From: an uncultured bacterium
GTDB taxonomy: Bacteria; Planctomycetota; UBA8108; UBA1146
Direction: 5' to 3'
Length of the DNA: 44,494 nt
Assembly: GCA_937876125.1 (NCBI GenBank)
Contig: CALEHF010000309.1
Location: forward strand, 1-44,494
The position numbers and the translations under genes are program-made. How positions within the stretch are numbered: the stretch's first letter is position 1; the number at the start of each line of letters is the position of its first letter. Below the pieces are notes generated by a model. It did not search any database, was not told the DNA's origin, and was given only the letters and a program-made list of their open reading frames with translations. Of the stretch, positions 1 through 9,683 are shown piece by piece.

Positions 1-21
1 CGCCCAGGGGAGCAACATGCC

Positions 22-1620
22 TTACGCCGGTTTGGTCACCCAGCGAATCAACTCGAGGATTTTCGGAGGCTGTCCGGTGCGGAGCATGCCGACGCGGAAG
101 ATCCGTCCCGATGCCCACAGCATGATGACAACCGAGACCAAGAGCAGGACCATCGTGCCGATGACATCGAACATCGGCGGATCGCCGGCAACCCGGTTCA
201 TCATGACGAACGGTGTGTAGAGCGGAATCCAACTGAGGATCGTCGCCAAAGTGCCGTTCGGATCCCGCGGGATGAAGATCATGGTGACCATCGGTACCAT
301 GAGAACCATCATCACCGGCCCCATGAAGTTCTGCGAGTCCTTGATCGTGTTACAGACGCTCCCGATGCTCGCGAAGATCGCCGCGTAGATCAGATAGCCG
401 AGCACGAAGTAGACGATGAACGGGATCAGCATCTCTGGAGTGACCACCACCTTGATCGCGCTCACCGCCCACTCCGCCTGGGGCCCCGCCTTCCACTGAA
501 GAATCAGAATGAGCGAGAGGAGCCAGGCGGAGATCATCGTGAGGCCGAGCATGGCGATGCCGAACAGCTTGCCACGAAGAAGCTCTCCCGGCGTTACCGA
601 CGAGAGGAGGACCTCGACGACTCGGTTCGACTTCTCCTCGATCATGTTGTTGAGGAGCATCTGCGCGGTGGTGACGATCGAGATCCAAAGGAGATACACG
701 AACGCCGAGGGCGCCCACTGCCGAATCGTATCGACGATCGAGACCTTCTCCTCGCCGAGCGCCTTCTTCGGGTTGAGGGCCACGCTCCCGACGGTGATCG
801 CCTCCACTTCTGCGACCACCTCAGGCTTGACGCCACGGCGGGTGTACTCGCGCTTGCGAATCTCCGCGGCGATGTGGCGGCGAGTGGCAGAATCGAGATC
901 GGTGTCGGTGAGGGTCTTCGACCAGTAGCGAAGTCCGCGACGCGATTCCTCGATATCGGCGGGAATGATGATGAGCGCGAACAGCTCCTCGCGATCCTCT
1001 CCAAGGACCAGATCCTCGTCGCCGGTGAGGTACGGGCGCAGCTTCTCCTCGATTTCCGCATCCGACATGTCGAGGGAGACCCCCTCGGGGAGCCCCACCT
1101 CGACGAAGCGCGGGCGCGGAGGCTCGAACTCCGGTGATCCTTCGGGGAGTGCAGCGAGGAGCGCCTTCTTCGTGAAGTCGAAGGTCTTCTCGTCGTCATA
1201 GACTTCGTCGGGGAACATCGCGCCGAAGTCCTGTTTGAGCAGGTCCCCCCCCGACATTCCACCAGTGTCGAGCGGGGACGCGCCCATGATCTCCATCTGC
1301 TGGTCGATCTGCTCGAACAGAGCTTTCGCATCAACCGGCGGAGCCTCTTCAGGCCTCTGCTTCCGCATGAACTTGACGAGTCCCTCGAGCTCCTTCTTTC
1401 GGTTCTGCGCGTCGACCGCCTGGGTGACGAACGTCCCGAACTCTTCCGAGCGATCGACCACGACAAAGTGTCGAGTTGGCGTGGCCTTCTCTTCGAGGAA
1501 CTGTGGAACTTGGGAGAAGATGAGGAGCATGGCCGGGAACATGATGATCCCGATCCAGAACCCTTTGGTCTTCGTATTCTCGAGGTACTCGCGTACCGCA
1601 ACGCGCCAGACTCTGATCAT
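22..1620 (-). CDS. ABC-2 type transporter permease (NatB-like, ABC exporter)
   Basis: 532 aa ORF; N-terminal TM segment, large extracytoplasmic region, C-terminal TM bundle with 'NNMIEEKSNRVVEVLLSSVTPGELLRGKLFG', typical of ABC-2/NatB permeases; overlaps the stop of the upstream ATPase gene. Confidence 0.9.
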   Translation of the reverse strand: MIRVWRVAVREYLENTKTKGFWIGIIMFPAMLLIFSQVPQFLEEKATPTRHFVVVDRSEEFGTFVTQAVDAQNRKKELEGLVKFMRKQRPEEAPPVDAKALFEQIDQQMEIMGASPLDTGGMSGGDLLKQDFGAMFPDEVYDDEKTFDFTKKALLAALPEGSPEFEPPRPRFVEVGLPEGVSLDMSDAEIEEKLRPYLTGDEDLVLGEDREELFALIIIPADIEESRRGLRYWSKTLTDTDLDSATRRHIAAEIRKREYTRRGVKPEVVAEVEAITVGSVALNPKKALGEEKVSIVDTIRQWAPSAFVYLLWISIVTTAQMLLNNMIEEKSNRVVEVLLSSVTPGELLRGKLFGIAMLGLTMISAWLLSLILILQWKAGPQAEWAVSAIKVVVTPEMLIPFIVYFVLGYLIYAAIFASIGSVCNTIKDSQNFMGPVMMVLMVPMVTMIFIPRDPNGTLATILSWIPLYTPFVMMNRVAGDPPMFDVIGTMVLLLVSVVIMLWASGRIFRVGMLRTGQPPKILELIRWVTKPA

Positions 1621-2555
1621 CGGAACGATGCCTCCCGGGCCTCGGGGCCCACCAGGTGCACGAAGACGTCGTGCAGAGTCGGATCGGACTGCTCGAACGT
1701 TTCGAGGGGCAAACTCTTGTCGAAGCAGAGCTTTAGGATCAGCTGCGGGTCGAAGCCGTCGGCAATTTGGATGTCGTAGGTGGGAACACTCTCTGTGTCC
1801 TCCTGCTGCCGATCCATCGACACGACCCCCTCGAGCTCGGCAACCGGCGCGAAGTCACCGCCGCTGCGGATCTTCACGCGGCGAGGAATCGTCTTTCGCG
1901 CGTCGGCGATCGATCCGTCGAAGATTTTCCGCCCCTTCGCGAGCAGCACGATCCGTTCGCAGATCCGTTCGGCGTGCGCCATGACGTGGGTCGAGAAGAT
2001 CACCGTGGTCCCCTTCTTCGCGAGGTCCTGAATCACTTCCTCCATCACTTGCTGGTTCACGGGGTCGAGCCCAGAGAACGGTTCGTCGAGGATCACGAAC
2101 TCGGGCTCGTGCGCGATCGACGAGAGCACTTGAACCTTCTGCCCCATCCCCTTCGACAACGCCTCGGTCTTCTTGTCGGCGAAGTCGGCGAGCCCGTAGC
2201 GCTCGAGCAATTCGTACGCGACGGCCTTCGCCTTCTTCTTCGGCACCCCTTTGAGAGTGGCGAAGTAGGCGATCACCGCCCACGTCTTCATCTTCTTGTA
2301 GAGGCCCTTTTCTTCGGGGAGATAGCCGATCCGATCGCGCACAGCGAGAGCGTTCGAGCCGAGCACCGAAATGGAGCCCGAGGTCGGTTTGATGATCTCG
2401 AGGATCATGCGGATCGACGTGGTCTTCCCGGCGCCGTTCGGCCCGAGGAAGCCGTACACCGATCCAACCGGAACGGAAAAGCTGACGTCGTTGACGGCGT
2501 GGAAGTCCCCGTAGGTCTTGACGACGTTCTCGAGGACGAGTGCAGACTCGCTCAT
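1617..2555 (-). CDS. ABC transporter ATP-binding protein (NatA-like)
   Basis: Walker A 'GPNGAGKTT', 'LSKGMGQKVQ' signature, Walker B 'FVILDEPFSGLDP'; start taken at internal Met 'MSESALVLENVVKTYGDF' rather than the longest ORF start. Confidence 0.92.
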   Translation of the reverse strand: MSESALVLENVVKTYGDFHAVNDVSFSVPVGSVYGFLGPNGAGKTTSIRMILEIIKPTSGSISVLGSNALAVRDRIGYLPEEKGLYKKMKTWAVIAYFATLKGVPKKKAKAVAYELLERYGLADFADKKTEALSKGMGQKVQVLSSIAHEPEFVILDEPFSGLDPVNQQVMEEVIQDLAKKGTTVIFSTHVMAHAERICERIVLLAKGRKIFDGSIADARKTIPRRVKIRSGGDFAPVAELEGVVSMDRQQEDTESVPTYDIQIADGFDPQLILKLCFDKSLPLETFEQSDPTLHDVFVHLVGPEAREASFR

Positions 2556-2927
2556 GAACCTCCTGATGGTGCCCTGGCAACCGATTGAGCGAGCCACGGT
2601 AGCGAGTGGGCGAGATGGTCACAACATGAGAAGAGGAACGGAGTTCGGGTTCTGGGAGCGAAACCGGTGGGCGCGCTCGACGCGCGAGCCCCTCGCAGGG
2701 GAAGGATCCCGCGAGGGGGGGTCGGACTCCCGGGGAGTTGTGAGAAGAAGGAAGGGAGGCTGGGGGTGGCTTCCGATCGGATCTTTCCAAAGGTAGGATC
2801 CAAGCCTGCGAACCGAACGCGGCAGCTCGTTTCGAGAACTTTCGACTTGGGCTCCCGACGGAGCGAGCGGGATGTCGAATACCTGTTGGGCGGCGACATT
2901 GAGCCAGTGATTCTGAAGGGAGCTACT

Positions 2928-3407
2928 GTGGTGCAAAGGGTCTGCCTGCTTCTTCTCTCTCTCAGTGCGCTCCTCCTGGCTGGCTGCAGCTCACCTTCGA
3001 CGAAGTCGAACTCACATCCCCACCTGCTGCAGGTTGAGATTGGCGATTCCGACTTCCGCGGTGGAGACTCCCTGCAGATCACAGAAGTCCGCGGCACGCA
3101 TCCGACCTACGTTCCTGGCGGCGAGTATGTGGTCAGCGGAACCTACGTCCTGAATTCCACTCAAGAAGCAAGGTTGCTGCTCGCCACAACAACCAGCAAC
3201 ACCAGGAACTCCGGGCCGATTGACCCGAACCAGCGCCTGCAGCTCAAAGCCGGAACGGGGTCATTTAAGCTAACTCACAAGATGCCTGCAGCTGGCTATC
3301 CGCATCTGACGTTCTACGGCTCATCCGGTTCAGGCGTCGGAGGGGTTTACTTCGGAACAGGGTCCACTGTTCTCCGCGACAAGGGCTATCGCTACTCTGG
3401 AGAGTGA
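2928..3407 (+). CDS. small predicted lipoprotein, unknown function
   Basis: GTG start giving 'VVQRVCLLLLSLSALLLAGCSSP' (signal peptide plus lipobox LAGC); ends just before the attC-like site. Confidence 0.65.
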   Translation: MVQRVCLLLLSLSALLLAGCSSPSTKSNSHPHLLQVEIGDSDFRGGDSLQITEVRGTHPTYVPGGEYVVSGTYVLNSTQEARLLLATTTSNTRNSGPIDPNQRLQLKAGTGSFKLTHKMPAAGYPHLTFYGSSGSGVGGVYFGTGSTVLRDKGYRYSGE

Positions 3408-3447
3408 GCTACCCCCACTGTCTACTGTTTGACGCCGCTGGTCGCTC

Positions 3448-3538
3448 GCCCAACAAGTCACTGCAGCGGACGCCGCCGCACGGTGTCTTGTATTTGAACC
3501 CGCTGAGCGGCGGCGCCGCTGAGCTTTCTCCGGTAGGC
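3448..3538 (+). mobile_element. integron attC-like recombination site (degenerate R' core)
   Basis: R''-like GCCCAAC (3448-3454) matches RYYYAAC; arms CAGCGG[A]CGCCGCCGC (3464-3479) and GCGGCGGCGCCGCTG (3507-3521) pair over 15 bp with one extrahelical A at 3470, as in canonical attC L''/L'; R'-like GGTAGGC (3532-3538) differs from GTTRRRY at one position. Confidence 0.6.
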
Positions 3539-3577
3539 AGCAGCACGACACTCCTTCTTGAATCGTAGGCTTCGCCC

Positions 3578-3979
3578 ATGAGCAAGCAGCGCGTCGCTCT
3601 CTTCGCCGGCACTCTCGTGATTGCTACGAGCTTCGTGCTGACTTGGCCCTCGCTCTACCTCTTTCTCTTCACGAAGCAAGTGCACATCTCAGACACTGAG
3701 GGCGCTGTCGAGTGTCGCGCCCACCGCTTCATCGACGAGCCACGCGCAAGCGCGGAGTGCTTTCCACGCGATGGCACGCTGGTCGTCATTGCGGGTCGAT
3801 TCGAAGGGCCGTACCGTTGGTACTGGCCCGACGGCTCCCCTCGACTACTTGGCCAGTGGCACCGTGGCCTTCCCGCTGGACTCTGGCACGAATACTCTCA
3901 GTCTGGCGATCTAGTGCGAGCATTCGAGTTCGTCGTCCCCGGATCACCTGCTACCGCAGTCAACGAGGGCGGTGGCTAG
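3578..3979 (+). CDS. small membrane-anchored MORN-repeat-like protein
   Basis: 133 aa; N-terminal TM helix; 'FEGPYRWYWPDGSPRLLGQWHRGLPAGLWHEYSQSGDLVRAFEF' resembles MORN/YwqK-type repeats. Confidence 0.6.
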   Translation: MSKQRVALFAGTLVIATSFVLTWPSLYLFLFTKQVHISDTEGAVECRAHRFIDEPRASAECFPRDGTLVVIAGRFEGPYRWYWPDGSPRLLGQWHRGLPAGLWHEYSQSGDLVRAFEFVVPGSPATAVNEGGG

Positions 3980-4039
3980 GAGTCGGGCACCAGTCACCAA
4001 TTTTGAATGTGAGTTTTGCGTTGGGCGGGCAAGGAATGA

Positions 4040-4666
4040 ATGGCCGATAAGAATCAGTTGCGCACCGGCGGCGTGAAACCGTTGCGGATTCTCTTTTCGC
4101 TGCTGCTGCTGGCCGGGCTGTTGGCCGGCCTCTCCTTCGTCGTCTATCGGCCGGACCGTCCGGTCGCCACCATCGTCCCGGGGTCCTCGGCGGGCCCGGC
4201 GTTCGTGGTGCAAGTGATCCGACCGCGCCTCGGCCTGCCGCTCGGCGGGATCCTTCCGCCACAGCTCTTCGGGCTCGAGGCGCACCTGGGGTTCGACCCG
4301 ACGAGCGCCGGCGCCACCATCGGCAGCGTCAGCCCCGGGCGCCTCGAACTCGGTGCTGACGACTGGGATCTGCTCCTCGTCCTCGACAGCGCCGGGCAGA
4401 TTGCCCCGGAGACCCAGGTGGTCTTCGAGCTCGTGTTCGAGGGGAGCCTCCGGAGGGTGCGCTGCCGGCCCGCCGATCCGGCCGTCGGCACCCTCAGCAC
4501 CACCGCGCTGGCCGGGTCCGGTGAACTCAGCGGCAGCTTCGACATCGAACTCGCCCACTGCGAGGATGCGGTCACGGGGACGCCCCTCGGTTGGCCATCG
4601 AAGCCCCTCGTCCTCCACGGGAGCTTCGACCGGCTCCCTTCGGACACCGGCGCGGAGCGACGCTGA
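4040..4666 (+). CDS. hypothetical secreted/membrane-anchored protein
   Basis: 208 aa; N-terminal hydrophobic segment 'ILFSLLLLAGLLAGLSFVVY'. Confidence 0.5.
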   Translation: MADKNQLRTGGVKPLRILFSLLLLAGLLAGLSFVVYRPDRPVATIVPGSSAGPAFVVQVIRPRLGLPLGGILPPQLFGLEAHLGFDPTSAGATIGSVSPGRLELGADDWDLLLVLDSAGQIAPETQVVFELVFEGSLRRVRCRPADPAVGTLSTTALAGSGELSGSFDIELAHCEDAVTGTPLGWPSKPLVLHGSFDRLPSDTGAERR

Positions 4667-4824
4667 GCCGATCCGCCAGAGCCTGCGCACGCACCGCTGC
4701 CCGACCGCCCGGGAAGCGATGCTGCCAGAGCATAGGCATGGGACGCCTCACTGGCGGTTGCAGCTGACGCCGGCCCGCGGAGCAGTTTTCCGAGAGCCCA
4801 GGCCTTCCGCCGGAAAGGTTCGCA

Positions 4825-5313
4825 GTGAGACGACGTCGCAACCTGCTCCTCCTTGGTGCCCTTTTCTTGGTCCTCGCGCTCCTCGACTGGACCGCTATGT
4901 TCCAGTGGGTGGCGTACGGCGAACCGAAACTGACCAACCTCGGCTTTGAGGTGTCGTTCGCCCGCACCATGTGGCTCCCAGGTCCTCCGGCGATCATCCC
5001 GCCACAAGAGTGTCCTCGCTGTCGCGCCGATGATCATGAGAGGTGTTCGAGCAAGATCGAACAGTTGGTGTTCGGGACAAGGACGCCTCGATCAAGATCG
5101 AGTTTCGTGGCGACAGCGCCGGGAAAGACCAAAGTTCTCGTGGTTCCGTTCGGGACGAAAGTCGGCCCGACCCCAATCCCAGGGGAGTTCGCAATCTTCC
5201 TCGACGACTTCGAGTCCGAAGACGGGGAGATCCGCTGCTCGGAGATTTCCCTTCCTAGAAGCGGCGTCAGTCGCTCGATCTTCAAATGCGATTGCTGCCC
5301 GCCCGGGGAGTGA
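4825..5313 (+). CDS. hypothetical protein with N-terminal TM helix and C-terminal cysteines
   Basis: 162 aa; 'LLLLGALFLVLALLDW' TM; 'CPRCRADDHERC' and 'FKCDCC'. Confidence 0.4.
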   Translation: MRRRRNLLLLGALFLVLALLDWTAMFQWVAYGEPKLTNLGFEVSFARTMWLPGPPAIIPPQECPRCRADDHERCSSKIEQLVFGTRTPRSRSSFVATAPGKTKVLVVPFGTKVGPTPIPGEFAIFLDDFESEDGEIRCSEISLPRSGVSRSIFKCDCCPPGE

Positions 5314-5496
5314 GGCGGAGTCTTTGGATTGCTCACGACGCGTGAAACGGTCACGCGGGAAATTTCCCGAACCGCAACTGTTTCGAGACTTCCGCAAAAC
5401 CCTGGGGCTCAGGTCGGTGTTCGCCGTGGTGCCGGTGGGACCCGGGCCATTCGCCCCTGGTGCGGCCGATGAGACTCAAACGGGGAGGTCAACACA

Positions 5497-6258
5497 GTGG
5501 GAACGGGCGCCAAACTCTTGGTCGCAGCAGCGGTCATCGTGATGGGGATCTCGGCCTTCAGCTCAATGCGCGCCATGTCTCGCGTGCAGCGCCAGGCGGA
5601 GGAACTCGCCTCCCTGCGGGCGAACCTCGGGAGACTGAATTCAGAGCTGGGCGGGCTCTCCGACGAGCTGCGGAAGATGGAGGCGGAGCAGACCAACTTC
5701 AATGCCAGCCTCGCGCTGGCCGCCATGGAGACGAAAACGGGCGCCCCGAGCGAAGAGCTTCTCAGCGATGCCAAGCTCGACGAACTCGCCGACATGGTGA
5801 AGGAACTCCTCGAAGAGGACTTCGCCTCGGTGGGAGTGGATAACGAACAGCTGCGGGCCGCCCTCGCCGAGATCCAAGCGGAAGAGCGCGCGCAAGGCCG
5901 AGACGGCCGGAGGGGCGGCCGGCGCGGCGGCGGAACGCAGACCGACGCCACACCTGAGGACCGCCTCGCTCGCTACGTCGAGAAACTGAACCTCAGCTAC
6001 AGCCAAGAACAGGGCCTCGCCGAAGCATTCAACGCGACCACCGAGGCGCGCGCCGCACTCTTCGTGCTCCGGCAAGCGGGAGAGTTGGAACGCTTCGAGA
6101 TGCGCACCGCCACGCAAGAAATCCGAACAACTGAAACGACCGCCGTAGAGCAGCTACTCAGCCCGACCCAGTACACAAAGTTCCTGGAGCTCCAGGCGGA
6201 GGAGGCGCCGGTCCGCGGCGGTGGGGGAGCTCCCACTCCGACCCCTCCTGCGGGGTAG
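5497..6258 (+). CDS. membrane-anchored coiled-coil protein, unknown function
   Basis: 253 aa, GTG start; N-terminal TM; long coiled-coil; RG-rich linker; C-terminal helical region. Confidence 0.6.
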   Translation: MGTGAKLLVAAAVIVMGISAFSSMRAMSRVQRQAEELASLRANLGRLNSELGGLSDELRKMEAEQTNFNASLALAAMETKTGAPSEELLSDAKLDELADMVKELLEEDFASVGVDNEQLRAALAEIQAEERAQGRDGRRGGRRGGGTQTDATPEDRLARYVEKLNLSYSQEQGLAEAFNATTEARAALFVLRQAGELERFEMRTATQEIRTTETTAVEQLLSPTQYTKFLELQAEEAPVRGGGGAPTPTPPAG

Positions 6259-6310
6259 ACGCCTGCTTCATGAGAAGAAGCTTAGCTCTTCTACCGCCGA
6301 TCCCCGCCAC

Positions 6311-6985
6311 TCAGAAAACCATCCCCACCTGATCCGGCCGGTTCGTGATCACCCACGGCACCCCCGCCTCCAGCCATTGCCGAACGAGCGCATCCTCATC
6401 GACGGTCCACACCGCGACCTCTTTCCCGGCTGCTGCGAAGCGGGCGCACTCATCGGCAATCTGCTCCGGCAGGATCGCATCGTGCCGCAGGTCGTACCCC
6501 GCGATCGGCTCGCCCCTGCGCGCGTACGCCTCAGCCCAGTTCTCCGAGAAGAGATAGATCGGCACGTTGGGGAGCGCGTCGTTCGCTGCTCGGGGGAGAT
6601 CACCGCGCACGATCACGATGGGATCGAGGGGTGTGAAGCGTGCGAGATCCTCCGCGAGCGCATCGAAGTGGGTCGCCAGCGTCGGCTTCACCTCGACCAT
6701 CGGGCGAACTCCGATCGGAAACACCTCGAGCGCTTCAGTCAAGGTCACCACCGGCGCCTCCGCGCGCAGCATGTCGAGAGAACACGCCGCGATGCTGAGA
6801 TCGACCCCGTGGATGCGAGACAGCGTCGGATCGTGCTGGACGACCCAAACTCCATCGTTGGTGGCGTGCACGTCAAATTCAATCGCGCGGCAACCGAGAG
6901 TCATCGCCGCTTCGAACGCGGCGAGGGTGTTCTCGGTCTCGAGGAGAGTGAAGCCACGGTGAGCCACGATGCGCGGATCGATCAC
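6311..6985 (-). CDS. glycerophosphodiester phosphodiesterase family protein
   Basis: '[60 protein letters not shown]' is a typical GDPD start; GTG start overlaps the hyuB stop (TAGTG). Confidence 0.88.
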   Translation of the reverse strand: MIDPRIVAHRGFTLLETENTLAAFEAAMTLGCRAIEFDVHATNDGVWVVQHDPTLSRIHGVDLSIAACSLDMLRAEAPVVTLTEALEVFPIGVRPMVEVKPTLATHFDALAEDLARFTPLDPIVIVRGDLPRAANDALPNVPIYLFSENWAEAYARRGEPIAGYDLRHDAILPEQIADECARFAAAGKEVAVWTVDEDALVRQWLEAGVPWVITNRPDQVGMVF

Positions 6986-8591
6986 TATTTGTCCTTCCGA
7001 AGAGGAGCGCCGTAGCCGCCGCCCCCCGGCGTTTCGATCACCAAGGTCTCCCCCGCCGCGAGCCGCCCGGTCCACTTGCCGGGTAGCGCGACCACGGTGC
7101 CGTCGGCACGGCGCAGACTGTTTTGTCCCGTGGCGCCGGGGCCGCCTCCCGCCACTCCCTGTGGGGCATGGCGCCGTCGCTCGGTGAGGAGCGCCGCATC
7201 GAGATCGGCACGGGCGGTGAGGGCGCGGATCACACCTTCGCCGCCGGGAAACTCACCTGCGCCACCTGATCCCTCGCGAATCGTGTACGAGTCCACTCGG
7301 ACCGGGATCGCGCGCTCGAGAGCTTCGACCGGAGTGTTCCGCGTGTTGGTCAGGTGGCAGTGGTGTCCCGAAACTCCGGCGCCCCCCGCGTGCGCGCCGC
7401 CGCCGCCGCCGATCGTCTCGTAGTAACTGAACGCGACCGGCACCCGCCCGCCGAGCGTGCAATTGTTCATCGTCCCCTGACTCTGGGCGGGAACGCGGCC
7501 GGGAAGCGCGGGGGTGAGAGCGGAAAACACCAGGTCGACCAGCCGCTGCGACGTCTCGACGTTTCCCCCGGCGACGGCAGCGGGAATCGCGGGGTCGAGA
7601 AGAGAGCCGGGAGGGATCGTCACCGACACGGGACGCAGACAGCCAGAGTTGGCGGGGATCTCTTCTCCGGAGAGGACGCGCAGAGCATAGAAGATCGACG
7701 ACAAGGTGATCGCGCGGTTGGCATTCAGCGGTCCGGCGCACGCGGGGGCGGTGCCCGTGTAGTCGAAGTGGGCGGAATCGCCGGTGATTTCTACCGAGAG
7801 ATGAAGCTCGAGGGAGGTGTCAGTAATGCCATCGTCATCGAGCAGCTCGACCGCCGAGTAGTGGCCATCCGGAATCTCGCCGAGGAGCGCGCGGACGTGT
7901 CGCTCGGCCGCATCTTCGAGGTGAGAAGCGTACGCGAGAACTTCATCGCGCCCGCGATCGGCAAGCAACCGCGCGAGCCCCGCCTCCCCGACGCGAAGTG
8001 CGTTCCGCTGCGCCGCGAGATCTCCCTCGCGCTCGGCGGGTTGGCGCATGTTGGCAAGAAGAAGCGTGTGCGTCTCGCGAACCAGCTCGCCACCGCGCAT
8101 CCAAAGAACGGGAGGTATCCGCAGACCCTCTTGGTGAATGTCAGTGAACAGCGCCATCGACCCCCGGACCGCACCGCCGACATCCGCGTGATGCGCGCGC
8201 GCGGCGAGATAGAAGGTGGGGGAGTCCGTGAGGGGATCGGCGGGGGAGTCCGCGGCGGATTCGAAGAAGGCGGACACGACGGTGAGATCGGGGAGATGAG
8301 TTCCACCGCACCATGGATCATTGAGCAAGACAACATCGCCCGGGCAGAACGAGTGCGCGCCGAGTGCGGCTTCCACCGAAAGCGGCATGGCCCCAGGTGA
8401 ACGGGGATGTGGGCGGCTTGCGCGATCATGGCACCCGACGCATCGAAGATCGCGCACGAAAAGTCGCGCCGCTCTTTGATGTTGGGAGAGAACCCCGTGC
8501 GCTCGAGCGCGGACCCCATCTCCTCGGCGATGGCGTCGAGGAGGTTCTGGTAGATGCGCAGATGGACGGGGTCTGGGGTTGGGGTGCTCAT
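6985..8591 (-). CDS. hydantoinase B/oxoprolinase family protein, apparent frameshift near 8389-8394
   Basis: N-terminus '[67 protein letters not shown]' is in one frame (ORF 7791-8591); the continuation '[39 protein letters not shown]...' is in another (ORF 6985-8763). Confidence 0.85.
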
Positions 8592-8802
8592 GAAAGAAGG
8601 CTAGCGAGATCGGGGAGTGGGGGGAAGGGGCCGCGGGGACAAGCCCAAGCTGTTCCGGCCGGCGACGACGGCCCCCGAAGCACCCTTGTGCATTGCGTTG
8701 GCGAGCATGACAAACCGGGCGACTGCTGCGAGGTGAAGGACAGTCGACGCAAGAGTCGACCATCTCAGGCCTCCGACAGGGCTGAACGGCGTACGAAAAT
8801 CA

Positions 8803-9168
8803 TTATCCCAATGCAACGCTCGCGACCGACGGAGCCCGTTCGTGCAGCGGCTCATAGGCGCCGACGACGCCGCCCCCGGGAAGAGTCATCTCGATCAATC
8901 GGCCCCACCGCTCTTCTTGGATCGGCGAACAAGGAACGTCGTGCTTGGCCAGGTGCGCGCTGAACTCCTCGATGCTCGTCACCATGAGATAGAACTCATG
9001 CTTCCCATTGGATTCCGACGGGTGAAACGCGACCTCTGACGGAGGCATTCCGAACATCAGCCAGCCGCCCCCCACATCAACATTGGGGAACTTCAGTACG
9101 TCGCGAAAGAAGGCTCGATCCGTATCAGGATCAACGCTGTAGATGATGGTGTGGGCGCCAATGATCAT
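8803..9168 (-). CDS. VOC (glyoxalase/bleomycin resistance-like) family protein
   Basis: 121 aa 'MIIGAHTIIYSVDPDTDRAFFRDVLKFPNVDVGGGWLMFGMPPSEVAFHP...'. Confidence 0.85.
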   Translation of the reverse strand: MIIGAHTIIYSVDPDTDRAFFRDVLKFPNVDVGGGWLMFGMPPSEVAFHPSESNGKHEFYLMVTSIEEFSAHLAKHDVPCSPIQEERWGRLIEMTLPGGGVVGAYEPLHERAPSVASVALG

Positions 9169-9683
9169 TCTGTTGTTCCTCCCGCTTGGCCATTCTTGCG
9201 ACCTGTTCGTTGAGATCGAGCTCCCGACCGTTCTTGAAAACAGATGGATCGCTCCAATGGAACCAGTGTACGCGCAGCCCCTCCCGCAGAAAGAAGATAC
9301 TCATTGCCAGGCACGCTTGGGAGAAACCGCTCACTTGGCTGGGGTCGAGCGCGCGCAACCCAAGCGAACGACCGCAGGCTGATCTGATACCATCCCTGAA
9401 AGCTCGACGTGTCTCAGTCTGCTTAAAACGTGCTTTTGAATCGAGAGGGCGAGATTTCGAGTCCACTGCCCCCGGCCAAACGATGGATCTCTACAAGTAA
9501 TCTTGTCGGGCTCATGAGAAAGTAGAAACTGATCGGGCCGCTCCTTCGAAGCCCCTTCGAGCGGGAAGGGGAACCCAGAACTGCCCGCCGACGTCTTCGG
9601 TCCAGCACCACCCCTAGGCCTAGTACACTCTTCTTGCGCTGCCCACCCGATCGATCTGACGAAGAAAGGCCTCCGGCAAGTCC

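Noticed and set aside
2670-2740. GC-rich inverted repeats (cccctcgc...gcgagggg)
   Set aside because: Short stem with long loop in the region upstream of the ABC operon; not distinguishable from chance in high-GC sequence.
4745-4804. Possible second attC (GCCTCACTGGCGGTTGCAGCTGACGCCGG...GCCCAGGC)
   Set aside because: The 5' half resembles an attC R''/L'' arm, but no matching L' arm (CCGGCG-CAGCTG) follows and R'' has a mismatch; at best a half-site remnant.
9131-9466. 111-aa minus-strand ORF ('MSIFFLREGLRVHWFHWSDPSVFKNGRELDLNEQVARMAKREEQ')
   Set aside because: Could be a small gene, but overlaps the VOC gene start and has no recognised family; evidence insufficient.
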